Below are positions 1-9,188 of a DNA stretch of 64,000 bases, one piece after another; position 1 is the first letter of the stretch; the number at the start of each line of letters is the position of its first letter. The position numbers were made by a program, and so were the translations under genes. The stretch covers positions 160,401 to 224,400 of the forward strand of contig JAFAWQ010000029.1 of NCBI GenBank assembly GCA_019241645.1, written 5' to 3'. The notes under the pieces are model-generated. The model had not been told where the DNA came from. It worked only from the letters and a program-made list of their open reading frames with translations, and made no database searches. The DNA is from Alphaproteobacteria bacterium (GTDB lineage Bacteria > Pseudomonadota > Alphaproteobacteria > Micropepsales > Micropepsaceae).

Positions 1-1549
1 AGGTCTGAAAGGCGCCCAGGATGACGCCGGAAATCTGCTGCCTCGCCCGCCCATCGTTACGGTCATGGGGCACGTGGACCATGGCAAGACCTCGCTGCTC
101 GACGCGCTGCGCGCGACGGATGTCGTTTCAGGCGAAGCCGGCGGCATCACGCAACACATCGGCGCCTACCAGGTGCAGATGCACAACGGCGCGCGGATCA
201 CGTTTCTGGATACGCCGGGTCACGCGGCGTTCACGGCGATGCGCGCGCGCGGCGCCAAGGTGACCGATATTGTCATTCTGGTGGTCGCAGCCGACGACGG
301 CGTCATGCCGCAGACGGTCGAAGCGATCAGTCACGCGCGCGCGGCCGGCGTGCCGATCATCGTCGCCGTCAACAAGATCGACAAAGCTGACGCAAATCCA
401 ATGCGCGTCAAAACCGAATTGCTGCAGCAGGAGATCCAAGTCGAGGACCTAGGTGGCGAGACTTTATGTATCGAGGTCTCCGCGACGAAGGGAACGAATC
501 TCGACAAGCTGGAAGAGGCGATCCTGCTGCAGGCGGAAGTTCTCGATCTCAAGGCAAACCCGGACCGCTCCGCCGAAGGCGCGGTGGTCGAGGCGAAGCT
601 GGACAAAGGGCGCGGCCCGGTGGCGACCGTGCTTATTCAGCGGGGCACGCTGAAGGTCGGCGATATCGTCGTGGCGGGCTCGGAATGGGGACGCGTCCGT
701 GTTCTCGTGAACGATCGCGGTGAAACCGTCCAGAACGCCGGGCCTGCCGCTCCGGTCGAGGTCTTGGGTCTTTCCGGCGTTCCCGAAGCGGGCGACGAAT
801 TCGTCGTGGTTGGCGACGAGGCGCGCGCCCGCGAAGTCACGGAATACCGCACGCGCAAACGGCGCGAAACGCGCCAGACAAATCTGGCGCGGCAATCGAT
901 GGACCAGCTGCTGAAGACGCAGAAGGACGGCGAGAAGCGGCTGCTCCCGCTGGTGATCAAGGCCGATGTTCAAGGTTCGTCGGAAGCGATTCAGGGGGCG
1001 CTTGCGAAACTTGGCACCGATGAGGTGGCCGTGCAGGTTCTGCAATCCGGCGTAGGCGGGATTACTGAGTCCGACGTGATTCTCGCGCATGCCTCCGGTG
1101 CAGCGATCATCGGCTTCAATGTGCGGGCCAACGCGCAGGCGCGCGAGCGCGCCAAGCGCGACGGCGTCGAGATCCGCTATTACAACATCATCTACAACGT
1201 GGTGGATGACGTGAAGGCCGCGCTCTCCGGCATGCTCACGCCGGAATTGCGGGAGAAATTCCTCGGCAATGCCGAAGTGCTGGAGGTTTTCGCCATCACC
1301 AAGATCGGCAAGGTTGCGGGCTGCCGCGTCACCGAAGGCGTGGTCCGCCGAGGCGCGCGCGTGCGCCTCATTCGAGATCAGGTGGTGATACACGAAGGCG
1401 AATTGTCCACGCTGAAGCGCTTCAAGGACGATGCGCGCGAGGTCGTCGCCGGCCAGGAGTGCGGCATGTCGTTCGCCAACTATCAGGATCTTCAGAAGGG
1501 CGATGTGATCGAAGCCTTCGAGGTGGAGACGATCAAGCGCGCCCTCTAG
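1..1549 (+). CDS. infB: Translation initiation factor IF-2, 5' end cut by the window
   Basis: GTPase that brings initiator tRNA to the 30S subunit and promotes subunit joining in the cytoplasm. The frame is open from base 2, so the gene starts upstream; the first ATG inside the window (65) is only the Met of the G1 motif GHVDHGKT (68-91). Also visible are G3 DTPGH (209-223), G4 NKID (371-382) and G5 SATKG, followed by the domain II-IV sequence ending in EVETIKRAL. The N-terminal region typical of IF-2 is missing from the window, so the fragment is 516 codons of a longer protein. It heads a translation cluster with rbfA and truB, as in most proteobacteria. The identification is secure. Confidence 0.97.
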   Translation, partial: GLKGAQDDAGNLLPRPPIVTVMGHVDHGKTSLLDALRATDVVSGEAGGITQHIGAYQVQMHNGARITFLDTPGHAAFTAMRARGAKVTDIVILVVAADDGVMPQTVEAISHARAAGVPIIVAVNKIDKADANPMRVKTELLQQEIQVEDLGGETLCIEVSATKGTNLDKLEEAILLQAEVLDLKANPDRSAEGAVVEAKLDKGRGPVATVLIQRGTLKVGDIVVAGSEWGRVRVLVNDRGETVQNAGPAAPVEVLGLSGVPEAGDEFVVVGDEARAREVTEYRTRKRRETRQTNLARQSMDQLLKTQKDGEKRLLPLVIKADVQGSSEAIQGALAKLGTDEVAVQVLQSGVGGITESDVILAHASGAAIIGFNVRANAQARERAKRDGVEIRYYNIIYNVVDDVKAALSGMLTPELREKFLGNAEVLEVFAITKIGKVAGCRVTEGVVRRGARVRLIRDQVVIHEGELSTLKRFKDDAREVVAGQECGMSFANYQDLQKGDVIEAFEVETIKRAL

Positions 1550-1566
1550 CGGCGTGATCGCGTCAA

Positions 1567-3213
1567 ATGCTTCGACCTAACGTTCCTTTGGATTTGGCGC
1601 GCTACGTGCAAGCCGCCCAGACAGCGCTCCGGCAGGGCGACCTGCAGCGCGCCTGCGATGTCGCGCAGCAGGCGATCGCGATCGGGATTGAAGAACCACA
1701 GCTCCTGACGCTTTCGGCATATCGAAACCTGGAGCAGAACGACTATGAGAGCGCTTTGAGGCTCGCCGCGCGGGCTTGCGAACTTGCGCCGCGCAACATC
1801 GATGCCCTGAATGCAGCAGGCACCGCGCTCCACCAGCTTGGACGGTCCGACGAGGCCGTTCCATATCTGGAAAAGGCGCTGGCGCTCGCGCCTGACGATG
1901 TCGACCTGCTGGTGACAACTTCTGGCGTTTTCGAGCAACTGAGGCAAACGCAACGCGCATGTTCCTTGCTGGAGCGCGCTTTCGAACGCGATCCCCGCCG
2001 CGCCGATGCGGCGGCGCGCCTGGCATTCATCTCTGCGAATCGCGGCGAGATGGACAAGGCGCGAAAATTCGGTGCGATGGCTCTGTCGCTGGATCGCACG
2101 CAGGCTTTTGCGAGCTTTGCCATAGCCGCTGCCGACATTGACGAAGGAAAATACCAAGACGCTCACGACCGGCTGAGGGCGGTCATGGCAATTCCAAAGA
2201 TCGGCAGAATTATTGAAGCAATAGGGGAGCGAATGCTGGGTGACGCGCTCGATGGCCTGGGACGATATTCTGAAGCCTTTGCGGCGTATTCGAAGGGCGG
2301 AGAAGAACTGCGGGTGCTGTACGCGCCACCAGCCGGTACCGAGGTCGAAACGGCGCTTGACCGCTCCCGGCGCATCGCCGCCTACGTTTCCGGTGCGCCC
2401 GCCGAAAGCTGGATGTCCAAAAAGGGCAACTCGTCAGTCCGCTCGCACGTCTTTCTGCTGGGCTTCCCGCGGTCGGGCACGACACTCCTTACGCATGTGC
2501 TGAATGCGCACCCGGATGTCACCGCGCTGGATGAACCGCAAACACTGACTGAGTCGGGCGAACTGGTGGCGAGCGATGCCGGCCTGGAAAAGCTGGCAGC
2601 ACTCGCGGACCCGGAACTCGCACCTTATCGTGAGGCTTATTGGCGCCGCGCGGCGGCGGCGGGTTTCGCCGGTGACACAGGCGTACTCGTCGAAAAGATG
2701 CCGCTCTATTCCGAAATTCTTTGTCTGATTGCAAAGCTGTTCCCTGATGCGAAAATTCTGGTCGCGTTGCGCGATCCGCGCGATGTCGTGCTTTCCTGTT
2801 TTCGCCGGCGGTTCGCTTTCACGCGCCAGATGTATGAGCTTCTGACACTTGAGGGCGCCACCAATTATTATGATGCGACCATGCGGTTGCTCGAACTCTA
2901 CCGGACAAAGATCGCCCTACCTTTCCGCGAAATCCGGCATGAGGATCTTGTCCTGGATTTCGAAGGGCAGACTCGCGCGCTGTGCGGGTTCATGGGCGTC
3001 GATCCGAATGTCGCGCTGACCGGTTATGCCGAGCGCGTCCGGCACAGCGATATGGCGACCCCTAACGCGGCTCAGATTTCGCGCGGTATCAGGCGGGAGA
3101 GCATGGCGCAGTGGCGGCCCTACGCCGAACAGATGAAACCGGTCATGCCGCTGCTTGAGCCGTGGATCGCCAGGTTCGGGTACGAAGGAACGGCAGATGC
3201 CACGTCGTCCTGA
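1567..3213 (+). CDS. TPR-repeat sulfotransferase-family protein
   Basis: 548 residues. The N-terminal half (about 10-240) consists of helical tetratricopeptide repeats, for example segments resembling 'ALNAAGTALHQLGRSDEAVPYLEKA'-type units. The C-terminal half is a PAPS-dependent sulfotransferase domain: the 5'-phosphosulfate loop GFPRSGTT is near residue 299 and the 3'-phosphate motif ALRDPRDVVLS near 400. This domain order is common in alphaproteobacterial proteins annotated as tetratricopeptide repeat-containing sulfotransferases; acceptors are generally unknown. The gene starts 17 bases after infB and its 3' end overlaps the start of rbfA by 17 bases, so it appears to sit inside the infB-rbfA-truB operon. 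No signal peptide is seen. The family call is good; the substrate cannot be told. Confidence 0.85.
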   Translation: MLRPNVPLDLARYVQAAQTALRQGDLQRACDVAQQAIAIGIEEPQLLTLSAYRNLEQNDYESALRLAARACELAPRNIDALNAAGTALHQLGRSDEAVPYLEKALALAPDDVDLLVTTSGVFEQLRQTQRACSLLERAFERDPRRADAAARLAFISANRGEMDKARKFGAMALSLDRTQAFASFAIAAADIDEGKYQDAHDRLRAVMAIPKIGRIIEAIGERMLGDALDGLGRYSEAFAAYSKGGEELRVLYAPPAGTEVETALDRSRRIAAYVSGAPAESWMSKKGNSSVRSHVFLLGFPRSGTTLLTHVLNAHPDVTALDEPQTLTESGELVASDAGLEKLAALADPELAPYREAYWRRAAAAGFAGDTGVLVEKMPLYSEILCLIAKLFPDAKILVALRDPRDVVLSCFRRRFAFTRQMYELLTLEGATNYYDATMRLLELYRTKIALPFREIRHEDLVLDFEGQTRALCGFMGVDPNVALTGYAERVRHSDMATPNAAQISRGIRRESMAQWRPYAEQMKPVMPLLEPWIARFGYEGTADATSS

Positions 3214-3616
3214 CCGGAGTGGGGCTGGTCCCTCGCAACGGCAGCTGCGTGTCGGCGAGCTGCTGCGCCATTCCCTTTCTGAGATCCTCACCAAGGGAGA
3301 GGTGCGCGATCCGGACCTCGATGGCGTCTCGGTGACGGTCACGCAGGTCAAGCCATCCGGCGACATGCGGCATGCGAGCGTGTTTGTCGAACCGCTTGGC
3401 GGCCGGAACGCAAAGGCCATTGTGGATGCGCTGAACCGTCACCGGAGTTTCATTCGCGGCATGATGGGCAAGACGATCACCCTCAAATTCACGCCCGAAC
3501 TGCGCTTTCTCGAAGATACTTCCTTCGCGGAAGCGGAAAAGATCGAGACGCTTCTGAAATCGTCCCGCGTGCAGCGTGACCTGCAGGAACATTCGGACGA
3601 CAACGATGAGCCGTAG
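3197..3616 (+). CDS. rbfA: 30S ribosome-binding factor RbfA
   Basis: 139 residues. RbfA binds the 30S subunit near the 5' end of 16S rRNA and assists late maturation and cold adaptation. The sequence from RVGELLRHSLSEIL onward is the KH-like RbfA fold, with the typical segment on conserved covariation 'VTVTQVKPSGDMRHA' and 'LRFLEDTSFAEAEKIE'. An upstream in-frame start at 3155 exists, but the ATG at 3197 is preceded by AAGGAA at a good distance and yields a normal N-terminus, so it is preferred. It overlaps the sulfotransferase gene by 17 bases and truB by 11 bases, indicating translational coupling. Confidence 0.95.
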   Translation: MPRRPDRSGAGPSQRQLRVGELLRHSLSEILTKGEVRDPDLDGVSVTVTQVKPSGDMRHASVFVEPLGGRNAKAIVDALNRHRSFIRGMMGKTITLKFTPELRFLEDTSFAEAEKIETLLKSSRVQRDLQEHSDDNDEP

Positions 3617-4556
3617 GCGCAAAGGCTCTGCCGTGCATGGTTGGGTGATCGTGGACAAGCCGCAAGGTTTGACTTCGACCCAAGTGGTAACCGCGGTTCG
3701 CCGGGTATTCGATGCGCAGAAAGCCGGTCACGCGGGAACGCTCGATCCCATGGCGACCGGGGTGCTGGCGGTGGCGCTTGGCGAGGCCACGAAAACGGTT
3801 CCGTTCGCTATGGAAGCCGAGAAAACTTACCGGTTTACGGCGCGCTGGGGCGAGGCGCGTGACAGCGACGATGCGGAGGGCCGCCTGACCGCTGAATCCG
3901 GCATCCGGCCCCGCCGCGAGCAGATCGAAGCCCTGCTGCCCCGGTTTATCGGCGAGATTGCCCAGGTTCCCCCCGCTTACTCCGCCATCAAGGTGCACGG
4001 GGAGCGTGCCTATGATCTTGCTCGGGAAGGCGAGGCGGTGGCCCTCGAACCGCGAAGCGTCGCCATTCACGAAGCCCGCGTTACCGGCACCCCCGATGCA
4101 GACCACACGGACTTCGAAATGCGTTGTGGTAAAGGGGCTTACGTGCGCGCCTGGGTCCGCGACCTGGCCCGGGCGCTTGGAACCGTTGGTCATGTCTCCC
4201 GGCTCCGGCGCACGGCCATTGGCGGCTTTTCAGAAAAAGACGCCGTGCCACTGGAAACCCTGCAGCGTTCTATGCATAGTCCCGCCGCTTTTGAGTACTT
4301 GAGGCCTATTTCGACCGCGCTGGACGGCATCCCGGCGCTGGCCGTTACAGGTCCAGATGCGGTCCGGCTGCGCAGCGGGAATCCGATATTGATGCGGGCA
4401 AATTTGTTCGCACGTCTTTCGGAAGAGGCTGACAACGACGATCTGCAAGGGCTCACGGTCTATCTCTCCACCGGCGATGGCGAGCCTGTTGCGCTCGCCG
4501 CCTTGCAGGCTGGAGAGCTGAGACCATTCCGTGTCTTCAACTTTGGAACTGGATGA
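3606..4556 (+). CDS. truB: tRNA pseudouridine(55) synthase TruB
   Basis: 316 residues from the ATG at 3606. The enzyme isomerises U55 in the T-loop of tRNAs. The signature [12 protein letters not shown] carries the catalytic aspartate, Asp47, and the N-terminal '[17 protein letters not shown]' motif is typical. A longer frame starts at 3576, but that start lies inside rbfA and gives an atypical N-terminus. Its last 26 bases overlap a possible earlier frame start of rpsO, but the true rpsO start lies 4 bases after the stop. It is part of the rbfA-truB-rpsO cluster. Confidence 0.96.
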   Translation: MSRRRKGSAVHGWVIVDKPQGLTSTQVVTAVRRVFDAQKAGHAGTLDPMATGVLAVALGEATKTVPFAMEAEKTYRFTARWGEARDSDDAEGRLTAESGIRPRREQIEALLPRFIGEIAQVPPAYSAIKVHGERAYDLAREGEAVALEPRSVAIHEARVTGTPDADHTDFEMRCGKGAYVRAWVRDLARALGTVGHVSRLRRTAIGGFSEKDAVPLETLQRSMHSPAAFEYLRPISTALDGIPALAVTGPDAVRLRSGNPILMRANLFARLSEEADNDDLQGLTVYLSTGDGEPVALAALQAGELRPFRVFNFGTG

Positions 4557-4560
4557 CCGA

Positions 4561-4830
4561 ATGTCGATTACTGCCGAACGCAAACACGAATTGATTTCCG
4601 AATACGGCGCGAAGGAGGGCGACACAGGCTCCCCCGACGTTCAGGTCGCCGTGCTCTCGGAGCGCATCGCGAATCTGACCGAGCACTTCAAGACGCACAT
4701 GAAGGACAATCACTCGCGCCGCGGGCTGATTAAGCTCGTGTCTCAGCGCCGCCGTTTGCTCGACTACATCAAGTCCACCGACGGAAAGCGATACGAATCG
4801 CTGATCTCCCGCCTGGGTCTGCGGCGCTGA
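4561..4830 (+). CDS. rpsO: 30S ribosomal protein S15
   Basis: 89 residues, the usual S15 length, beginning [12 protein letters not shown] and ending SRLGLRR. It contains the S15 signature ([35 protein letters not shown]). S15 binds 16S rRNA in the central domain of the 30S subunit and in several bacteria represses its own mRNA. The frame extends upstream to 4531, but the ATG at 4561 matches the family start and follows the truB stop by 4 bases. It is followed by pnp after 137 bases, the classical rpsO-pnp order. Confidence 0.97.
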   Translation: MSITAERKHELISEYGAKEGDTGSPDVQVAVLSERIANLTEHFKTHMKDNHSRRGLIKLVSQRRRLLDYIKSTDGKRYESLISRLGLRR

Positions 4831-4927
4831 AAGTCGGCGCCTTCCGTCTCTCGCAAAGCTTCGCGCTGGCCTGCGATGTCGCGAGCCGGCGCACAATCAT
4901 TTCTTTGAGATGATCTCGAAGGAAGGC

Positions 4928-4949
4928 CCTTGGGCAATCCGGCCCAAGG
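4928..4949 (+). promoter_or_regulatory. Leader hairpin upstream of pnp
   Basis: A perfect 8-bp inverted repeat, CCTTGGGC and GCCCAAGG, with a 6-base loop lies 18 bases before the pnp start and just before its AAGGAAGGA ribosome-binding region. In enterobacteria a leader hairpin of pnp is cut by RNase III and lets PNPase repress its own message. A similar role here is inferred only from position; no experimental support can be drawn from the sequence. Confidence 0.45.
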
Positions 4950-4967
4950 AAAGGAAGGATCAGAACG

Positions 4968-7124
4968 ATGTTCCATATTGCAAAAGAGGAAATTGATTGG
5001 GGCGGCCGCAAGCTCGTCCTCGAAACAGGCAAGGTCGCAAGACAAGCGGACGGTTCGGTGCTTGCCACTTATGGCGAGACTGTTGTGCTGGCGACCGTGG
5101 TCGGCGCGCATAGTCCGCGGCCCGGTATCGATTTCTTTCCTCTCACGGTGAATTACCAGGAGAAGTATTTCGCGGCCGGCAAGATTCCAGGCGGCTATTT
5201 CAAGCGCGAAGGCCGTCCCACCGAGCGCGAGACATTGGTCTCGCGCCTGATCGATCGCCCGATTCGTCCGCTGTTTGCCGAGGGCTATCGCAACGAGACG
5301 CAGGTTATCGTCACCGTTCTTAGTCACGATATGGAGAACGACCCCGATATCGTGGCCTTGGTTGCCACATCTGCCGCGCTGACGCTGTCCGGCATTCCGT
5401 TCATGGGGCCGATCGGCGCGGCGCGCGTGGGCTACATCAACGGCGAATACGTCCTGAACACGCCGGTGGACGAGATGCCCAATTCGCAACTCGATCTGGT
5501 GGTTGCCGGCACCGCCGATGCTGTGTTGATGGTGGAATCGGAAGCACAGGAACTGAGCGAGCAGGTGATGCTCGGAGCAGTCATGTTCGGTCATCGCGGC
5601 ATGCAGCCCGTGATCGACGCCATCATCCGGCTGGCCGAGAAGGCGGCCAAGGAACCGCGCGACATTCCCGCAAACGAGACCAAAGTGGCCGTCGAGAAAA
5701 TCAAGTCGTGGGCCAGCGTGGAGCTCGCCAGTGCATTCCAGATTCCGGAGAAGCATGCCCGGCGCGACAGGATAGCGGAGATTCGCGCGCGTACCGCGCT
5801 GGAATTTGTCGGCGAGGGCGAGGGAAAGCTTCCCGAGAACAAATTCAACGGTCTGTTTCACGAGGTCGAAGCGCAGGTCATGCGCCACGCGCTGCTCGAT
5901 ACGGGCCGCCGCATCGACGGACGGGATACCAAGACCGTTCGCCAGATCACCGCCGAGGTCGGGATCTTGCCGCGCACGCACGGCTCGGCGTTGTTCACGC
6001 GCGGTGAAACACAGGCGCTCGCAGTGGCGACGCTTGGCACCGGAGAGGACGAGCAATTCGTCGACTCGCTGGAAGGCACGTACAAGCAGCACTTCATGCT
6101 TCACTACAATTTTCCGCCCTATTCCGTGGGTGAAACCGGCCGCATGAATGCGCCGGGCAGACGCGAGATCGGGCACGGCAAGCTGGCGTGGCGCGCCGTG
6201 CATCCCATGCTGCCGAAGAAGGACGAGTTCCCGTACACGCTGCGGGTGGTCTCCGAGATCACCGAATCCAATGGCTCGTCCTCGATGGCGACCGTCTGCG
6301 GCACCTCGCTGGCGCTAATGGATGCCGGCGTGCCGTTGAAACGTCCCATCGCCGGAATCGCCATGGGTTTGATCAAGGAGGGCGATCGCTTTGCGGTGCT
6401 CTCCGACATTCTCGGCGATGAGGATCATCTGGGCGACATGGATTTCAAGGTGGCGGGCACCGACCAGGGCGTCACCTCTTTGCAGATGGACATCAAGATC
6501 AGCGGCATCACCGAGGAGATCATGCGCGTGGCGCTCGATCAGGCGCACCACGGGCGCATCCATATCCTTGGCGAGATGGCGAAAGCCATCAGCCGCTCCC
6601 GCGAGCAACTGGGCGAACATGCCCCGCGCATCGAAACCATCAAGATTCCGACGGACAAGATCCGCGAAGTGATCGGCTCAGGCGGCAAGGTGATCCGCGA
6701 AATCGTCGAGAAGACCGGCGCCAAGATCAATATCGAGGACGACGGCACGGTAAAGATCGCTAGCGCGGACGGCGAATCCATCCGGGCCGCGTTAAAGTGG
6801 ATCAAGGGCATCGTGGCCGAGCCCGAGATTGGCGAGATCTACGACGGCAGGGTCGTGAAGGTGATGGATTTCGGCGCCTTCGTGAACTTTTTCGGGCCGA
6901 AGGACGGCCTCGTTCACATCTCCGAGCTTGCGCCGCGGCGCGTGGCAAAAACATCCGACGTGGTGAAGGAGGGCGATACGGTGAAAGTGAAGCTGCTTGG
7001 CTTTGACGATCGCGGCAAGGTCCGCCTGTCCATGAAGGTGGTCGATCAGGAGACCGGCGAAGATCTCACCAAGAAGCAGCAGGTCGAGGCGCAGCCGGAA
7101 CCATCGCAGACGCAGGCGGGCTGA
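4968..7124 (+). CDS. pnp: Polyribonucleotide nucleotidyltransferase (PNPase)
   Basis: 718 residues, the usual size. It is a trimeric 3'-5' phosphorolytic exoribonuclease and part of RNA-decay complexes. Domain order: RNase PH domain 1 (about 10-225), a helical linker, RNase PH domain 2 (about 310-545, with the catalytic region including DFKVAGT and [14 protein letters not shown]), a KH domain with the IGSGGK loop near 570, and a C-terminal S1 domain ([17 protein letters not shown], about 625-690). A strong AAGGAAGGA Shine-Dalgarno precedes the ATG. It follows rpsO and ends the cluster just before a terminator. Confidence 0.97.
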   Translation: MFHIAKEEIDWGGRKLVLETGKVARQADGSVLATYGETVVLATVVGAHSPRPGIDFFPLTVNYQEKYFAAGKIPGGYFKREGRPTERETLVSRLIDRPIRPLFAEGYRNETQVIVTVLSHDMENDPDIVALVATSAALTLSGIPFMGPIGAARVGYINGEYVLNTPVDEMPNSQLDLVVAGTADAVLMVESEAQELSEQVMLGAVMFGHRGMQPVIDAIIRLAEKAAKEPRDIPANETKVAVEKIKSWASVELASAFQIPEKHARRDRIAEIRARTALEFVGEGEGKLPENKFNGLFHEVEAQVMRHALLDTGRRIDGRDTKTVRQITAEVGILPRTHGSALFTRGETQALAVATLGTGEDEQFVDSLEGTYKQHFMLHYNFPPYSVGETGRMNAPGRREIGHGKLAWRAVHPMLPKKDEFPYTLRVVSEITESNGSSSMATVCGTSLALMDAGVPLKRPIAGIAMGLIKEGDRFAVLSDILGDEDHLGDMDFKVAGTDQGVTSLQMDIKISGITEEIMRVALDQAHHGRIHILGEMAKAISRSREQLGEHAPRIETIKIPTDKIREVIGSGGKVIREIVEKTGAKINIEDDGTVKIASADGESIRAALKWIKGIVAEPEIGEIYDGRVVKVMDFGAFVNFFGPKDGLVHISELAPRRVAKTSDVVKEGDTVKVKLLGFDDRGKVRLSMKVVDQETGEDLTKKQQVEAQPEPSQTQAG

Positions 7125-7133
7125 TGTGAATGA

Positions 7134-7166
7134 AAAAAGGGGCCACGCGATACGTGGCCCCTTTTT
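7134..7166 (+). terminator. Rho-independent terminator after pnp
   Basis: GGGGCCACG (7139-7147), a 5-base loop and CGTGGCCCC (7153-7161) form a 9-bp GC-rich stem, preceded by an A-run and followed by TTTTT. It sits 10 bases after the pnp stop codon. The flanking A- and T-runs make it potentially active on both strands, which would also end the convergent minus-strand HAF gene that stops at 7214. Confidence 0.9.
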
Positions 7167-7213
7167 CTGCCAAATGGCTGCGCCGGGCGAGTCGCCAGCA
7201 GCCATCAGTCACC

Positions 7214-8194
7214 CTATGGCATATTGAACGCGCCTTTCACGGGGTGGAGCGGGTTCGAATGCGATACCGGCGCACTCGCCCCTTTCGGGCAATCCTTCTT
7301 TTTCAGCGGGCAATAGAGGAAGGGAAATGTGCCGCTTCCGGTGTCGCCGACAATCAAGCCGGCGTTGTTGATGCCCCAGGCTTCCTGCGCGCTTGACCCA
7401 TCGCCCGGATCGATCGCGGTAAAGTCGCCACTGGAAACATCATACAGGAAGCCATGCCGGTTGCCGCTTGAGTCCTGATAGAGCCCGACAACTTGTCCGT
7501 CATCGTTGATGCCCTCCGCCACGGTCACGCCGACGGCATCGGGATGATCGAACGACTTCAGTTTCTTGCCGTCGAGCACAAAGCCATGCTGCACGCCGTC
7601 CGAGCCGATGTAGCCGCCGGCCACAACGCCCTTGTTGTTGATCTGGCGCGGGTTGGTCGAGGTTACGCCCTTGACCTTCGGCAGAACGAGGTCCGCTTTG
7701 TATTTCGCCGCCTTTCCTTCGAATCCGAGCCGGGTGGTTCCATCGGCGTCGAGATAATCGCCGACATAAAGCCCCGAATCGTTGCCTCCCTGAACCACGC
7801 CGTCCTGAACCTTCTTGTTGTGCTTCAGCAGCTTGATCGAGCCGCCCTTAAAGCGAAAGAATTCCTTGCCGAAGGTGAAGCCGCTGGCCAAGGCGAGGCC
7901 GGTAATGCTTCCGTCATTGCGGATGCCCCGCGCCTCGATGCCCGTCACTCCGCCGCCGCTGAGGTCGAAGGTGGTGTAGTCGCTGCCGTCAGGCGGGCCG
8001 TAGAACCCGTGCAGGACGCCGGCTGAATCGGTGTAACCGCCGGCAATGATGTTATGGTCGTTGATCCCGAACGGAAGCGTGGTCACTGCCCCGCTGGGCG
8101 GCGCTATGGGTATGTATGTCGCTGCTTCTACTGCCGTATTCGCCAGCAGCGCAGCACTCACAAGGGCGCTCGCGCCCAACAAGATTTTTCGCAT
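7214..8194 (-). CDS. Secreted HAF-repeat protein
   Basis: 326 residues. Residues 1-24 form a signal peptide (MRKILLGASALVSAALLANT...), and the rest is built of repeats of the form IN..G.(I/V)VG.Y.D..G..HGF, for example starting near residues 44, 185 and 229. HAF-type repeats are predicted to form beta-propeller-like structures in exported proteins; no biochemical role is established. The C-terminus ends with a Cys-Pro-Leu-Lys3-Asp-Cys segment and a basic stretch. A paralogue lies at 21497-22519. The gene is convergent with pnp. Confidence 0.7.
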   Translation of the reverse strand: MRKILLGASALVSAALLANTAVEAATYIPIAPPSGAVTTLPFGINDHNIIAGGYTDSAGVLHGFYGPPDGSDYTTFDLSGGGVTGIEARGIRNDGSITGLALASGFTFGKEFFRFKGGSIKLLKHNKKVQDGVVQGGNDSGLYVGDYLDADGTTRLGFEGKAAKYKADLVLPKVKGVTSTNPRQINNKGVVAGGYIGSDGVQHGFVLDGKKLKSFDHPDAVGVTVAEGINDDGQVVGLYQDSSGNRHGFLYDVSSGDFTAIDPGDGSSAQEAWGINNAGLIVGDTGSGTFPFLYCPLKKKDCPKGASAPVSHSNPLHPVKGAFNMP

Positions 8195-8338
8195 GGAAAC
8201 CTCCCACCGTTGATTGAGCGGCCACTATAGGCGAAAAAAATTGGATTGCGCCAGCGAAAGACGCACCTCGCGGGATCTTGCAATTGCAGCGCGATATTGC
8301 GGAGCACCACCCGCCGGCCAATGCCCTACCTGGCCGGA

Positions 8339-9139
8339 CTACCCGGCGAGCAACGCCATGGCGGCTTCATGAATGCGAGGATCTCCGGCGATCAGGACCT
8401 GGCCGCCCGATTCGCATGATCTGCCCTGCCAGTTGGTGATAAGGCCGCCGGCCCCTTCGACAATGGGAATAAGAGCAGCAATATCCCAGCGTTTAAGAGT
8501 GGATTCGACAATCAGGTCGACAAAGCCCAGCGCCAGCGCCACGATGAGATAGCAATCGCCGCCGAAGCGAGTCATCCGGACGCGCCGTTCAACCCGCACA
8601 AAGGCGCGGCTCTCCTCCTCGGTAAAGTAGGCGCTGGGATGGGTGGCGCAGAGAATGGCTTCGGCAAGATTCGGACACGACCGAACCTGGAGGCGCAGGC
8701 TTTCGTCCCCCTTCAGCATGCGGGCCTCGCCGTTCACGCCAATAAAGCGTTCACCCAAGACCGGCTGGTCGATCAAACCGAGGATTGGCGAACCATTATC
8801 CTCCAGCGCAATGAGCGAGGCCCATTCGTGGCGTCCGGTAATGAAAGCGCGTGTGCCATCGACCGGGTCGAGCACCCAGCGGCGTCCGTTGGAGGAAGGC
8901 TTCTCGCCGAATTCCTCGCCCAGAATGCCATCGTTGGGACGCTCCCGTTCGATGACGGCCCGCATGGCCAGTTCCGCTTCGCGGTCGGCGACCGTCACAG
9001 GATCGAAGGGGGTGCTGACACCAGCCTTGTCGGTGACGTCGATACGGCGACGAAAATAAGGCCGGATGGCTGCTCCGGCGGCATTCGCCAGCCGATGGGC
9101 AAACGCAACTGTTTCGTCGTCGGCTCCGCCCCGCCTCAT
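8339..9139 (-). CDS. hisN: Inositol-monophosphatase-family phosphatase, probable histidinol-phosphatase
   Basis: 266 residues. The metal-dependent phosphatase motifs are clear: GEE (74-76), DPVDGTRAFITG starting at 91, and the C-terminal WD..A motif (RWDIAAL, about 219). The DPVDGTRAFITG variant, instead of DPLDGT.NF, is characteristic of HisN-type histidinol-phosphatases, which hydrolyse L-histidinol phosphate in histidine biosynthesis. No other his genes are near, so the substrate is assigned from motif only. A second, suhB-like member is at 57087-57920. The gene follows the serine hydrolase on the same strand after about 49 bases. Confidence 0.8.
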   Translation of the reverse strand: MRRGGADDETVAFAHRLANAAGAAIRPYFRRRIDVTDKAGVSTPFDPVTVADREAELAMRAVIERERPNDGILGEEFGEKPSSNGRRWVLDPVDGTRAFITGRHEWASLIALEDNGSPILGLIDQPVLGERFIGVNGEARMLKGDESLRLQVRSCPNLAEAILCATHPSAYFTEEESRAFVRVERRVRMTRFGGDCYLIVALALGFVDLIVESTLKRWDIAALIPIVEGAGGLITNWQGRSCESGGQVLIAGDPRIHEAAMALLAG

Positions 9140-9188
9140 CCATCAATCCGCATCGTCATCGCGTACCGGCGAGGGTGACGGCCGGCAA

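Noticed and set aside
4764..6203. 479-codon minus-strand frame opposite pnp and the rpsO end
   Set aside because: Shadow of pnp; no recognised domain.
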